A DNA stretch of 64,000 nucleotides from DATLFP01 sp035540955 (GCA_035540955.1 DATLFP010000030.1:50256-114255), one strand, 5' to 3'. Shown: positions 43,748 through 51,886, counted from the stretch's first letter. Notes: generated by a model not told the origin, from the letters alone. Made by a program: numbers and translations.

Positions 43748-44125
43748 TCAGGGACGGATCAGCTCGATGTGCCGGCCGGACGCAGCCGCGAGCTGTTGGA
43801 GATCCTCACGGTCAACGGTCACGATCTCGTCCCCGTCGGTGGCGAGCAGCACGACGCCGGCGTCGATGACGTCAGCGAGGCCAGACGCCGCGAGGAGCTG
43901 ACCTGCGGCTCGCCCGAGCGGTTCGTCGAGGCTGCGAACGTCCATGCCCGCAAGTGCCTGAGCGAGGCGAGCCTGACGGGGGCCGCCCCGCCACACCTGG
44001 CCGAGGACACCCGCGTGGGTGCGTGGTAGATCACCCGCCAGCTGGGCGGCCTTCAGGCGGGCCCACATCGGACGTTCGTTGCGTTCGAGTGCAACGAGGG
44101 CTCCGCTGTCGAGCACGAGGCTCAT
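43748..44125 (-). CDS. VapC-like PIN-domain toxin
   Basis: A 125-residue PIN-domain protein. The acidic residues expected to bind metal are in MSLVLDSGALVAL (Asp6), ERNERPM and VIDAGVVLLATDGDEIVTVDRED, split by a helix. VapC toxins are ribonucleases that cut tRNA or rRNA. ATG overlaps the stop of the antitoxin gene (ATGA), the standard gene order of antitoxin first. The size is typical. The target RNA is not predictable. Confidence 0.85.
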   Translation of the reverse strand: MSLVLDSGALVALERNERPMWARLKAAQLAGDLPRTHAGVLGQVWRGGPRQARLAQALAGMDVRSLDEPLGRAAGQLLAASGLADVIDAGVVLLATDGDEIVTVDREDLQQLAAASGRHIELIRP

Positions 44126-44421
44126 GCAGACCGCTCCGTGCGCAGCGTTCGGCGCCTGCCCCGCACGACGACGGCGTCCTCGCGGTCGGTGCGCTGCTGG
44201 GCGTGGATCTCCTCCGCGGTGATCTCCCCGAACTCGTGCTCGTAGTCGGCGACGGCGCCAGACAGGAGCGCCAGCTTGCGGTCTCGCCGGATCTTGTCGT
44301 CGAGCGCGGCGCTCACCCAACCGCTGACGGACTCCGCGTGCCCGGACTCGACGGCCCGCTGACCGGCCTCGATCAGCTCGGGGTCGACCGTCACCGTGAG
44401 TCGCTGCTTCTTCGCAGTCAT
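44122..44421 (-). CDS. VapB-like antitoxin, ribbon-helix-helix type
   Basis: A 99-residue protein beginning with a basic strand (AKKQRLTVTVDPELIEAG) and helix of the ribbon-helix-helix fold, which binds DNA, followed by an acidic region (YEHEFGEITAEEIHAQQ) that would wrap around the toxin. It is translationally coupled to the PIN toxin. A TAGCAT -10 box ends 6 bases before the ATG, so the transcript is probably leaderless, and an inverted repeat covers this promoter and the start codon, fitting autoregulation. Confidence 0.82.
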   Translation of the reverse strand: MTAKKQRLTVTVDPELIEAGQRAVESGHAESVSGWVSAALDDKIRRDRKLALLSGAVADYEHEFGEITAEEIHAQQRTDREDAVVVRGRRRTLRTERSA

Positions 44422-44447
44422 ACTGAGATGCTAACGGGAGTATGACT
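44416..44447. promoter_or_regulatory. Autoregulatory operator/promoter of the toxin-antitoxin pair
   Basis: AGTCATACT-N14-AGTATGACT is a perfect 9-bp inverted repeat. One arm covers the antitoxin ATG (44421-44419) and the TAGCAT -10 box lies in the spacer (44433-44428). The arrangement fits repression by the VapBC complex. Confidence 0.7.
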
Positions 44448-44610
44448 CTCTGCACATCGTCCGACACCCGGGCATGCTGGGACCGCTCAGCATCACCCCG
44501 GCCCGTGTTCCCCCGGCCCGCCGAGCCGACCCAGAACGGTGCCGCCGTGCCGTGCGCGGAACGGGGCGAGCTTGGCGGCACCTCTCCCTGGTCGCGCCCG
44601 GTGGTCGCCG

Positions 44611-45513
44611 TCAGGAACGGTGCAGCCAGGCGTCGAGGTCCGGCGCGATGAGGGACGACACGCGTGCGCGGTAGCGGCGCTGGTCCTTTTCGTCGAGCAG
44701 GTCGCGCCACGCACCACTGCGGGCGCGCTTGAAGAAGCCGGCGTCGTCCTTCCAGATGCCCTGGCTCGGCACCGTGCGATCGGTGTTGCTGCGCATCGAG
44801 TCGAACGTGGCGGCCTCGACGAGGGACGGCCACCGTTCGGCCGGGACGTCGACGCCGAGCCGGTCGGCGAGTCGCCGCATCTCGCCGCCGAGATCGGACT
44901 TGAGGTCGTGGTAGCGCAGCAGCACGACGTTCGGGTCGTCGCGCTCGGACCAGAACGACTCGATGTGCCGGACGCTTCGCAGGAGGCTCGACGCCGTCTC
45001 GGTGGGCGGCGTGTCGTCGTCGACCCATCGCCAGAACCGCTCGCGGTCGGTCATCACGTCGAGCGGGGGCGCCGGCGCGCGCTGGGGTTCCGGCAGCCCG
45101 TCCTCGCGCGCCGCGGCGACGCGGGCCCGGTGGAAGCCGTCCCAGTCCATGTTGGCGAGGTGGTCGTCCATCGAGAGCGCCACGTCGCTCGGGTCGCGCG
45201 CCACGCAGATGTAGGTCACGCCGTCGCGCCACGGCAGGCCCGGCAGCGGCGTGTGGGTCTTGATGAAGCGACGGTGCGCCTGCGCGTCGAGGCGCGCCAT
45301 CACCACCGTGCGCGACTGCGTGAGCATGTCGAGCCACGGTGACAGGTTCGACAGCCGGTCGGGGAGCTCGGTCGTCTGCAGGATCACGAGCGCGCAGATC
45401 ATCTGCGTCCATGTCGTGCCGCACTGCGGCGGCGTGCTGATGATGATGTCGTCGGGCCGCAGCGCGAAGCCCTGCCATCGACTGCTGTCGTAGACCCGCC
45501 CGACGTAGCGCAC
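44611..45513 (-). CDS. Sulfotransferase (PAPS-dependent)
   Basis: A 300-residue cytosolic sulfotransferase-fold protein. The 5'-phosphosulfate loop is STPPQCGTTWTQ, the 3'-phosphate site is CVARDPSDVALSM, and the C-terminal nucleotide loop is near GIWKDDAGFFKRA. It transfers sulfate from PAPS to a hydroxyl or amine of a small molecule, as steroid and phenol sulfotransferases do. Start is GTG 45513 or TTG 45516; neither has a good ribosome site, and coupling to the CMD gene 41 bases upstream is possible. It lies in an operon with an SDR and a CMD protein. The acceptor is unknown. Confidence 0.85.
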   Translation of the reverse strand: MRYVGRVYDSSRWQGFALRPDDIIISTPPQCGTTWTQMICALVILQTTELPDRLSNLSPWLDMLTQSRTVVMARLDAQAHRRFIKTHTPLPGLPWRDGVTYICVARDPSDVALSMDDHLANMDWDGFHRARVAAAREDGLPEPQRAPAPPLDVMTDRERFWRWVDDDTPPTETASSLLRSVRHIESFWSERDDPNVVLLRYHDLKSDLGGEMRRLADRLGVDVPAERWPSLVEAATFDSMRSNTDRTVPSQGIWKDDAGFFKRARSGAWRDLLDEKDQRRYRARVSSLIAPDLDAWLHRS

Positions 45514-45554
45514 CAAGGGACGGTCGTGACCCGCGGGCCTCGGCGAGGCCGGTT

Positions 45555-46385
45555 TCAGTGCCCGGTCCGAGCGTCGATCGCGGCGAAGGCCTCGCGCGCC
45601 GCTCGCATGCCCTCCACGGCGCGGGGGAACCCCGCATAGATCGTGAGCTGCACCATGATCTCGGTGACCTCGTCGCGGGTGAGCCCGTGGTTGAGCGCGG
45701 CGGGGACGTGGAAGGCGAGCTCCTGCCCGGCGCCGAGCCAGCCGAGGACGGCCACGACGACGAGGCTGCGATCGCGGCGGGAGAGCTGGGGCCGTGCCCA
45801 CACCTCGCCGAACGCGAAGTCGAACGCCAGCGTGCCGACGTCGCCGAGCCCAGCGACGATCCCGGCCCGCGCGCCGTCGGGGTCGGCCGGTGACCGCCCG
45901 CCGGTGAGGGTGCGCAGCACGTCGGCGGCGTCGGCCCGCCGCTCGGCGTCGTCCTTCTGCGCCGCCGGCGAGCGAGGAGGCTGCCGATCGATGCCGTCGA
46001 TCCGGCAGAACGTCCGGTCGACGACGCGGGCGGCGGCCATCGCCACCGGGAAGCCGGCGTATGCGGCGACGTGGAGGAGGATCTCGTCGACCTCGTCGCG
46101 GCGCAGGCCGTGGTTGAGCCCGATCTCGACGTGCAGCCCGAGCTCCTCGTCGCTGCCCATGGCCGCCAGCAGCGCGATGACGATCAGGCTGCGGTCGCGT
46201 CGGGCCAGCTGCGGCCGGCACCACAGGTCGCCCATGACGACGTCGATGGCGAAGCTGCCGAGCGCGCCGTGGCGGCGGTACATGGCGCGGGCGGCGCGCT
46301 CGGTGTCGACCTTCCCCGCCTGCATGGTGGCGAGGACCTCCTCGGCGGCGCGGTGGCGCTCCTCGTAGCTGCGGTCGGTCGTCAC
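45555..46385 (-). CDS. Tandem carboxymuconolactone decarboxylase (CMD)-fold protein
   Basis: A 276-residue protein made of two CMD/AhpD-like repeats, about 30-125 and 165-265. Both contain RPQLxRRDRSLxVxAxL, then NHGLxRDEVxEI and YAGFPxA. Single-domain CMD proteins are about 120 residues, as at 63068. The AhpD-type CxxC pair is absent, so peroxidase activity is unlikely; gamma-carboxymuconolactone decarboxylase-type chemistry or a structural role are options. It is the middle gene of an SDR-CMD-sulfotransferase operon. Confidence 0.87.
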   Translation of the reverse strand: MTTDRSYEERHRAAEEVLATMQAGKVDTERAARAMYRRHGALGSFAIDVVMGDLWCRPQLARRDRSLIVIALLAAMGSDEELGLHVEIGLNHGLRRDEVDEILLHVAAYAGFPVAMAAARVVDRTFCRIDGIDRQPPRSPAAQKDDAERRADAADVLRTLTGGRSPADPDGARAGIVAGLGDVGTLAFDFAFGEVWARPQLSRRDRSLVVVAVLGWLGAGQELAFHVPAALNHGLTRDEVTEIMVQLTIYAGFPRAVEGMRAAREAFAAIDARTGH

Positions 46386-46398
46386 GTCCTCGGTCCGC

Positions 46399-47151
46399 TC
46401 AGCCGTGGATCCCGCCGTCGACCACGAACTCCTGGCCCGTGCAGTAGCCCGAGAGGTCGCTGGCGAGGAACAGCGCCACGCCGGCGATGTCCTCGGGTGC
46501 CCCGATGCGCCCGAGCGGCGTGCGCCGTTCGGTGCGCCGCCGCCGCTCCTCGTCGGCGAAGGCCGGGAAGTCGGCGGTCATGCCGGTGGCGATGAGGCCC
46601 GGGTGGATGCTGTTCACCCGGATGCCGTGGCGGCCGAGCTCCTTGGCCGCCACCTTCGTCATCCCCCGCACCGCCCACTTGCTCGCCGAGTAGGACATCG
46701 AGCCGGCCAGGCCCTCGAGGCCGGCGACGGAGCTGATGTTGACGATCGACCCGCCGTTGCCGGCGTCGATCATCGCCTTGGCCGCCGCCCGCATCCCGAG
46801 GAACACGCCGGTCTGGTTGACGGCGAGGACGTCGTGCCACTGCTCGAGCGTCTCGTCCACCAGCGTCGCGGTGCGGAAGATGCCGGCGTTGTTCACCAGC
46901 GCGTCGAGCCGGCCGTGACCGGCGACGACGTCGGCGACGACCGCGCCCCACTCCTCGTCCGAGCGCACGTCGAGGTGGACGTAGTCGCCGCCGATCTCCG
47001 CGGCGAGCTCCTTGCCCGGGCCGTCGACGACGTCGGCCAGCACCACTGACGCGCCGTGCGCCGCGAACAGCCGCCCTTCCGCCGCGCCCTGGCCCTGGGC
47101 GCCACCGGTGATGAGCGCGACCTTGCCGCGCAGGTCAAGCGGATCCGACAC
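46399..47151 (-). CDS. Short-chain dehydrogenase, hydroxysteroid dehydrogenase-like
   Basis: A 250-residue classical SDR with TGGAQGQG cofactor motif, NNAG, NISSVAGLEG and SYSASKWA (Tyr and Lys of the catalytic tetrad). The TGGAQGQG sequence and VVLADVVDG acidic end are typical of NAD-dependent 3-alpha/20-beta-hydroxysteroid dehydrogenases, which oxidise ring or side-chain hydroxyls. GTG is chosen for GAGAGGAG upstream; the frame extends 16 codons further. It is the first gene of a minus operon, starting 129 bases downstream of the monooxygenase stop. Confidence 0.9.
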   Translation of the reverse strand: MSDPLDLRGKVALITGGAQGQGAAEGRLFAAHGASVVLADVVDGPGKELAAEIGGDYVHLDVRSDEEWGAVVADVVAGHGRLDALVNNAGIFRTATLVDETLEQWHDVLAVNQTGVFLGMRAAAKAMIDAGNGGSIVNISSVAGLEGLAGSMSYSASKWAVRGMTKVAAKELGRHGIRVNSIHPGLIATGMTADFPAFADEERRRRTERRTPLGRIGAPEDIAGVALFLASDLSGYCTGQEFVVDGGIHG

Positions 47152-47280
47152 GGGACTCCTCTCGGGGCGCCGGCAGGGGATCCGTCCGACGTGGTCCACC
47201 AGCGCCGCTACAGGGGGACGCTACCCGAGCGGCTCCCCGCGCGCGTGGGCGAGGTCGCGCCGCCGCGCCGGGCAGGTCGG

Positions 47281-49146
47281 CTAGGCGAACACGTAGGGCG
47301 CCAGCGTCTCCTGCGCCTTCGTGCGCCAGCGATGCCACGCCCCTCCGCCGTAGTACGCCAGGCTCCCGGGCTGGGCGTCCCCGTGCCCGTTGTAGTAGCT
47401 GAGGCAGTCGCGCAGCGGGGCGCTGGCGATGTCGACCTCCCGGCAGTGCGCCGCGTACGCGTCCTCGTGCTCGGCATCGACGTCGACCACCTCGTGACCG
47501 GACGAGCGCATCGTGGACAGCAGCCATGCCACGTAGTCGGTGTGGACGTCGATGGCGTCGGTGAAGTTGAAGCTGCCGCCGCCACCCTGCGGGCCCGTCA
47601 TGATGAACAGGTTCGGGAACCCCGCGCTGTGCACGCCAAGGAAGGTGCGGGTTCCGCACGATTGCCACTTGTCACTGAGCGTCTGCCCGCCGCGCCCGAC
47701 CACCATGTTGAACGTCGACGTCGCCATCCACTGGAACCCGGTGGCGTAGATGAGCACGTCGAGCTCGTAGCGACGACCGTCGTGCACGACCCCGCGCTCG
47801 TCGATCTCCTGGACGCCTCTGGGCGCGGTGTCGACGAGGTGAACGTGCGGCAGGTTGAACGCCGGCAGGTACTCGTCGTGGAACGTCGGCCGCTTGCACC
47901 CGTACGGGTAGTAGGGCTTGAGCGCCTCGGCCGTGACCGGGTCCTCGACGATGGCATCGATGCGGGCCCGGATCTGCTCCATGACCCGGAAGTTGCTGTC
48001 GAGCTGCTTCCCGACGAGCTCCTGGGGCGTCAGCTCGCGCTCGTGCTGCTTGCGCTCCTTGAAGTCCTGCACCTTGCCGGCGAGGTAGTCGTCGTTGGCC
48101 TTCATGGCCGTGCGGCCGGCCGAGATGCGGGCGAAGCGGGCGCGGCGCGCGCGGGCCCAGCCCGACTCGTTCGGCCACGTCGCCAGCTCCTCTTCGGTCG
48201 TCGCCCGCTGGTCGCGCACGTCGATCGTCGACGGCGTGCGCTGGAAGACGTAGAGCTCGCCGGCGACCTTGGCGAGCTCGGGGACCACCTGCACCGCGGT
48301 CGCGCCGGTGCCGATGATCCCGACGCGCTTGCCGGCGAGGTCGACGTCGTAGTTCCACCGTGAGGTGTGGAACGCCTCGCCCTCGAATCGCTCCATGCCG
48401 GCGATCCGCGCCAGCTTCGGCGTCGTCAGGATGCCGTTGGCGAGGATGACGAACCGGGTCCGCATGGCGTCGCCGCGGTTCGTGTGCACCGTCCACCGCT
48501 TCGTCGCCTCGTCCCACACGGTGCGCTCGACCGTGGTGTGGAACAGCGCTCGATCGTAGAACCCGAACCGGTCCGCCATCTGCTGGCAGTACTCGAGGAT
48601 CTCGAAGCCCGACGCGAACTTCATCGTCGGGATGTAGCCCATCTCCTCGAGCAGCGGCAGGTAGCTGTAGGACTCGACGTCGCAGGCGATGCCCGGGTAG
48701 CGGTTCCAGTACCAGGTGCCGCCGACGTCGCCGCCCTTCTCGCAGAAGCGCACGTCGTCGAAGCCGGCCTCCCGCAGCTTGTGCCACAGCAGGAGCCCGC
48801 AGAACCCGGCGCCGACCACGACGATGTCGCACTCGTCCTCGAGCGAGTCGCGGGGGACCGGGTCGGCGGAGTACACGTCCTCGAGGTACTTGGCGAACTC
48901 GCCCTCCATCGCCATGTAGTCGGCGGCACCGCGACGCGCTTCCTTGAACGCGCGGTAGCGCGCCTGCTCCTCGGCGTCGAAGCGGGCGCCGGCCGGCGGC
49001 TCGGGGAACGCGGTCAGGCGTTCGTCGGTGACCACGCCGTAGCCGCGGCCGGCGATCCGGTCGTTGGCCGGCTGGGCGCGGGTGTCGAAGACCTTCAGCC
49101 CGGTGGCCGGGTCGGTGCTGATGGCGGGCCGTCGCTCGTCCGTCAC
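47281..49146 (-). CDS. Flavin monooxygenase, Baeyer-Villiger type, intact
   Basis: A 621-residue FAD/NADPH monooxygenase. The FAD site is VVVGAGFCGLLL, followed by GGTWYWNRYPGI, the Baeyer-Villiger fingerprint FEGEAFHTSRWNY and the NADPH site IIGTGATAVQVVPEL. These enzymes insert oxygen next to a ketone to give esters or lactones. Its RARIDAIVEDP joint shows how the disrupted relative at 5669 should read. GTG at 49146 is chosen, though an in-frame ATG lies 20 codons earlier; the N-terminus contains a duplicated GVVTDER segment. The gene is divergent from the nine-gene operon at 49435. Confidence 0.9.
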   Translation of the reverse strand: MTDERRPAISTDPATGLKVFDTRAQPANDRIAGRGYGVVTDERLTAFPEPPAGARFDAEEQARYRAFKEARRGAADYMAMEGEFAKYLEDVYSADPVPRDSLEDECDIVVVGAGFCGLLLWHKLREAGFDDVRFCEKGGDVGGTWYWNRYPGIACDVESYSYLPLLEEMGYIPTMKFASGFEILEYCQQMADRFGFYDRALFHTTVERTVWDEATKRWTVHTNRGDAMRTRFVILANGILTTPKLARIAGMERFEGEAFHTSRWNYDVDLAGKRVGIIGTGATAVQVVPELAKVAGELYVFQRTPSTIDVRDQRATTEEELATWPNESGWARARRARFARISAGRTAMKANDDYLAGKVQDFKERKQHERELTPQELVGKQLDSNFRVMEQIRARIDAIVEDPVTAEALKPYYPYGCKRPTFHDEYLPAFNLPHVHLVDTAPRGVQEIDERGVVHDGRRYELDVLIYATGFQWMATSTFNMVVGRGGQTLSDKWQSCGTRTFLGVHSAGFPNLFIMTGPQGGGGSFNFTDAIDVHTDYVAWLLSTMRSSGHEVVDVDAEHEDAYAAHCREVDIASAPLRDCLSYYNGHGDAQPGSLAYYGGGAWHRWRTKAQETLAPYVFA

Positions 49147-49369
49147 GACCCCATGCCTAGTCGACGACGGCGAGCGATGCTCCCGCGAGGTCCCTCGCCC
49201 TGGCATCGATTCGGCGCGACGGCGAGGAACGTCACGCTGGAGCAGCTGGAGCCGTGGCTGGTAGAGCTCCGGGCAGTCCGGTGAGCCCGGCCTCGAGCTC
49301 GGCCCGGCGCCCGACGGTGCACTACATGAAGAGGTTGAACCTCAACGCGCTCCCTCGACCTTCGGCCGA

Positions 49370-49395
49370 TGCGTCACGAGGCACGGTCTGTCGCG
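49370..49395. promoter_or_regulatory. Operator site 8
   Basis: TGCGTCA-N12-TGTCGCG, with standard spacing and one core mismatch (GTCA for GACA) in the left arm. It lies 39 bases upstream of the GTG at 49435, ahead of the predicted -10 box. Confidence 0.6.
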
Positions 49396-49421
49396 TGCCG
49401 CATGAACGTGCGCTCACGGCC

Positions 49422-49427
49422 TACGAT
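49422..49427 (+). promoter_or_regulatory. Leaderless -10 box of the nine-gene operon
   Basis: TACGAT matches TANNNT and ends 7 bases before the GTG at 49435. No ribosome site is present there, so the first gene is probably read from a leaderless transcript. Confidence 0.5.
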
Positions 49428-49434
49428 CCGCGGC

Positions 49435-50313
49435 GTGCGCTGGTCAGTGGGGGACATCACGATCACGAGGGTCGAGGAGCAGGTGACGGGGGGCATCCCG
49501 CTCGGGGCGTTCCTCCTCGACTTCGACTCCGGCGACCTCGAGCGTCACCGGTGGGTGGCCGAGCGCTTCGTCGGCGAGGGCGAGACGATGCCGCTCAGCT
49601 TCCACACCTTCGCGCTCGCCGTCGGCGACCGGCGCATCCTCGTCGACACCGGCTGCGGCAACCACAAGCCCCGCACCGGGATCGGCGCCGACCTGTTCAA
49701 CGGGCTCGACACGCCGTTTCTCGACCGGCTCACCGCGGCGGGCTTCGCGCCGGAGTCGATCGACACCGTGGTGTGCACGCATCTCCACGTCGACCACGTC
49801 GGGTGGAACACCCGGCTCGAGGGCGACCGGTGGGTGCCGACGTTCCCCAACGCCCGCTACGTGTTCGTCGACCGCGACTTCGAGCACTGGGCCCGCCAGG
49901 ACGAGGAGATGCACGCCGCCTCTTTCGCCGACTCGGTGCGCCCGATCGCCGAGGCCGGCCTCGCCGATCTCGTCCCGCGGGACCACGTGCTGTGCGACGA
50001 GGTGCGGCTCGAGCCGACGCCCGGGCACACCCCCGGTCACGCCAGCGTGCGCATCACCTCCGGTGGCGCCAGCGCGGTCATCACCGGCGACATGGTCCAC
50101 CACCCGTTGCAGCTGGCGGCGCCGGAGCGCTCGTCGTTCGCCGACACCGATCCCGTGCTGGCGACGGCGACCCGGCGCGAGTTCGTCGATCGCTACGCGG
50201 ACTCCGGGACGCTGGTGTTCGGCACTCACTTCTCACCCACGGGCGGCCAGCTCCACCGCGACGGCACGAGCGTCGTGCTCAGCGACGTGCCCGGCGCCGA
50301 GGTGGCGCCGTGA
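49435..50313 (+). CDS. Metallo-beta-lactamase-fold hydrolase
   Basis: A 292-residue MBL-fold protein. Metal ligands are in THLHVDHVG (near 115-123), TPGHTPGHAS, GDMVHHP and the final FGTHFSPT. The family hydrolyses thioesters, lactones, esters and other bonds; lactonase or thioesterase activity would suit the CoA pathway downstream. GTG at 49435 agrees with a leaderless promoter; an ATG at 49402 and a longer frame are possible but overlap operator site 8 or lack support. The stop overlaps the next start (GTGA), as is usual in this operon. Confidence 0.87.
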   Translation: MRWSVGDITITRVEEQVTGGIPLGAFLLDFDSGDLERHRWVAERFVGEGETMPLSFHTFALAVGDRRILVDTGCGNHKPRTGIGADLFNGLDTPFLDRLTAAGFAPESIDTVVCTHLHVDHVGWNTRLEGDRWVPTFPNARYVFVDRDFEHWARQDEEMHAASFADSVRPIAEAGLADLVPRDHVLCDEVRLEPTPGHTPGHASVRITSGGASAVITGDMVHHPLQLAAPERSSFADTDPVLATATRREFVDRYADSGTLVFGTHFSPTGGQLHRDGTSVVLSDVPGAEVAP

Positions 50314-51068
50314 GTGACGTCACCGTGGCGCGCGACGGCCACGTCGCCGTCGTCGAGCTGCACCGGCCACCGCACAACTTCTTCGACCAGGGGCTCGTGT
50401 CGGAGATCGCCGACGCCATGGAAGAGCTCGACGGCGACGTCGGCTGCCGGGTGGTGGTGCTCGCCGCCGAGGGGCGGTCGTTCTGCGCCGGTGCCGACTT
50501 CAGCGGCGGCACCCGGTCGTCCAACGTCGACGGCGGCTCGCTGTACCACGAGGCGCTGCGGCTGTTCGCGGTGTCGATCCCGATCGTCGCCGCGGTGCAC
50601 GGCCCCGCCATCGGTGGTGGCCTCGGTCTCGCGCTGGTCGCCGACTTCCGCGTGACGTGCCCCGAGGCCCGGTTCTCGGCGAACTTCACCCAGCTCGGCT
50701 TCCACCCCGGCTTCGCCCTCACCGCCACGCTGCCCGAGCTGGTCGGGCGCCAGGTGGCGCGCGACCTGTTCTTCACCGGACGGCGGGTGCCGGGCGACGA
50801 AGCGGTCCGCGTCGGGCTGGCCGACGAGTGCGTCGAGCAGGCCGCGGTGCGCGAGCGCGCCGTGGCAAGGGCCGGCGGCATTGCGGCGTCGGCGCCGCTG
50901 GCGGTGCGGGCGGTCAAGGCGACGCTGAACGAGGGCCGCCTGGCGCGGCTGCGGGAGGCGACCGACCGCGAGCTGGCCGAGCAGTCGCGGCTGCTGGCGA
51001 CCGACGACGCCAAGGAGGGGATCAAGGCGTCGATCGAGCGGCGCCCGCCGACGTTCTCGGGGGCGTGA
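50310..51068 (+). CDS. Enoyl-CoA hydratase/isomerase-fold protein with atypical active site
   Basis: A 252-residue crotonase-fold protein. The oxyanion hole (EGRSFCAGADFSGG and the HGPAIGGGLGLAL loop) is conserved. The two catalytic glutamates of classical enoyl-CoA hydratases are absent: the GGCE position is GGLG, and the PEI position is in SANFTQLGFHPG. It is therefore likely an isomerase, hydrolase or another crotonase-type reaction rather than a standard hydratase. GTG overlaps the upstream stop, and the stop overlaps the next GTG. Confidence 0.87.
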   Translation: MSDVTVARDGHVAVVELHRPPHNFFDQGLVSEIADAMEELDGDVGCRVVVLAAEGRSFCAGADFSGGTRSSNVDGGSLYHEALRLFAVSIPIVAAVHGPAIGGGLGLALVADFRVTCPEARFSANFTQLGFHPGFALTATLPELVGRQVARDLFFTGRRVPGDEAVRVGLADECVEQAAVRERAVARAGGIAASAPLAVRAVKATLNEGRLARLREATDRELAEQSRLLATDDAKEGIKASIERRPPTFSGA

Positions 51069-51874
51069 CGGCGGAACGCCTGCACGTCGAGGTCCACGAC
51101 GGCACCGGTCCGTTCCTGCTCCTCGTGCACGGCATGTACGCGAGCCGCGCCACGTGGCTCCCGAACCTCGACGCGCTGTCGGCGGTGTCCCGCCCGGTCG
51201 TGGTCGAGCTGTGGGGCCACGGGCGCTCGCCCGCACCCACCGAGCCCAGGCGCCACCGCCCCGACGCCTACATCGAGGAGCTCGACCGGCTCCGGGAGGA
51301 GCTCGGCTGCGACCGGTGGCTGGTGTGCGGCGCGTCGCTCGGCGCCGCCCTCACCCTGCGCTACGCGCTCGATCACCCCGACCGCGTCATCGCGCAGGTG
51401 TTCACCAACACCAACTCGGCGCTCGCCGACGACGACTGGCGTGCCCGCGTCGAGCCGTTCGTGGAGCAGGACGCGGCCCGCCTCCTCGCTCGCGGTCGCG
51501 ACGCACTCCGCAACCATCCCCTCGTGCCGCGGCCGTCGAGCCGCCTCCCGGAGCCGGCGCGCTCGGCGCTGATCGCGGATGCCGAGCTCCACGACCCAGC
51601 CGGCCTCGCGTCGATGCTGCGCCACACGGTGCCGGCGTCACCGGTGCGCGATCGTGTGCACGCGACCACCGTGCCGTCGCTCCTCGTCGTCGGCGAGCGC
51701 GAGGACGGCTTTGCCGACGCCCGCCGGTTCGCCGAGGCGACCATCCCGCACCTGGAGGTCGTTGCCACCCCCGCCGGCCACGCCGTCAACCTCGAGGCGG
51801 CCGACGCGTTCAACGCCGCGGTGACCGCGTTCGTCGCGCGGGTGGCGGGCGACGCCGGCCGGGCGCGTGCGTAG
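51065..51874 (+). CDS. Alpha/beta hydrolase
   Basis: A 269-residue alpha/beta hydrolase. The nucleophile elbow is GASLGAA, the oxyanion loop LVHGMYASRATW, and the catalytic His is in PAGHAVNLEA. It could cleave an ester, a lactone or a C-C bond as meta-cleavage hydrolases do. The GTG overlaps the stop of the crotonase-like gene, and the MmgE/PrpD gene starts 13 bases after its stop. Together with the MBL protein it gives this operon two hydrolases of unrelated fold. Confidence 0.88.
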   Translation: MTAERLHVEVHDGTGPFLLLVHGMYASRATWLPNLDALSAVSRPVVVELWGHGRSPAPTEPRRHRPDAYIEELDRLREELGCDRWLVCGASLGAALTLRYALDHPDRVIAQVFTNTNSALADDDWRARVEPFVEQDAARLLARGRDALRNHPLVPRPSSRLPEPARSALIADAELHDPAGLASMLRHTVPASPVRDRVHATTVPSLLVVGEREDGFADARRFAEATIPHLEVVATPAGHAVNLEAADAFNAAVTAFVARVAGDAGRARA

Positions 51875-51886
51875 GCTCGACCGGCG

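Larger units (their letters stand above)
49147..49434. other. Divergent intergenic region, monooxygenase / nine-gene operon
   Basis: This 288-bp region holds no gene I can support. It contains a perfect 13-bp palindrome, GAGGTT-G-AACCTC (49331-49343), operator site 8 (49370-49395) and a TACGAT -10 box (49422-49427) for the plus-strand operon. A weak TAGGCA box precedes the minus-strand GTG. Confidence 0.6.

Noticed and set aside
45536..45550. GGCCTC-GGC-GAGGCC hairpin before the sulfotransferase
   Set aside because: It lies within a short intercistronic gap of one operon, has no T-run and is a common GC-rich symmetry; I could not call it a terminator.
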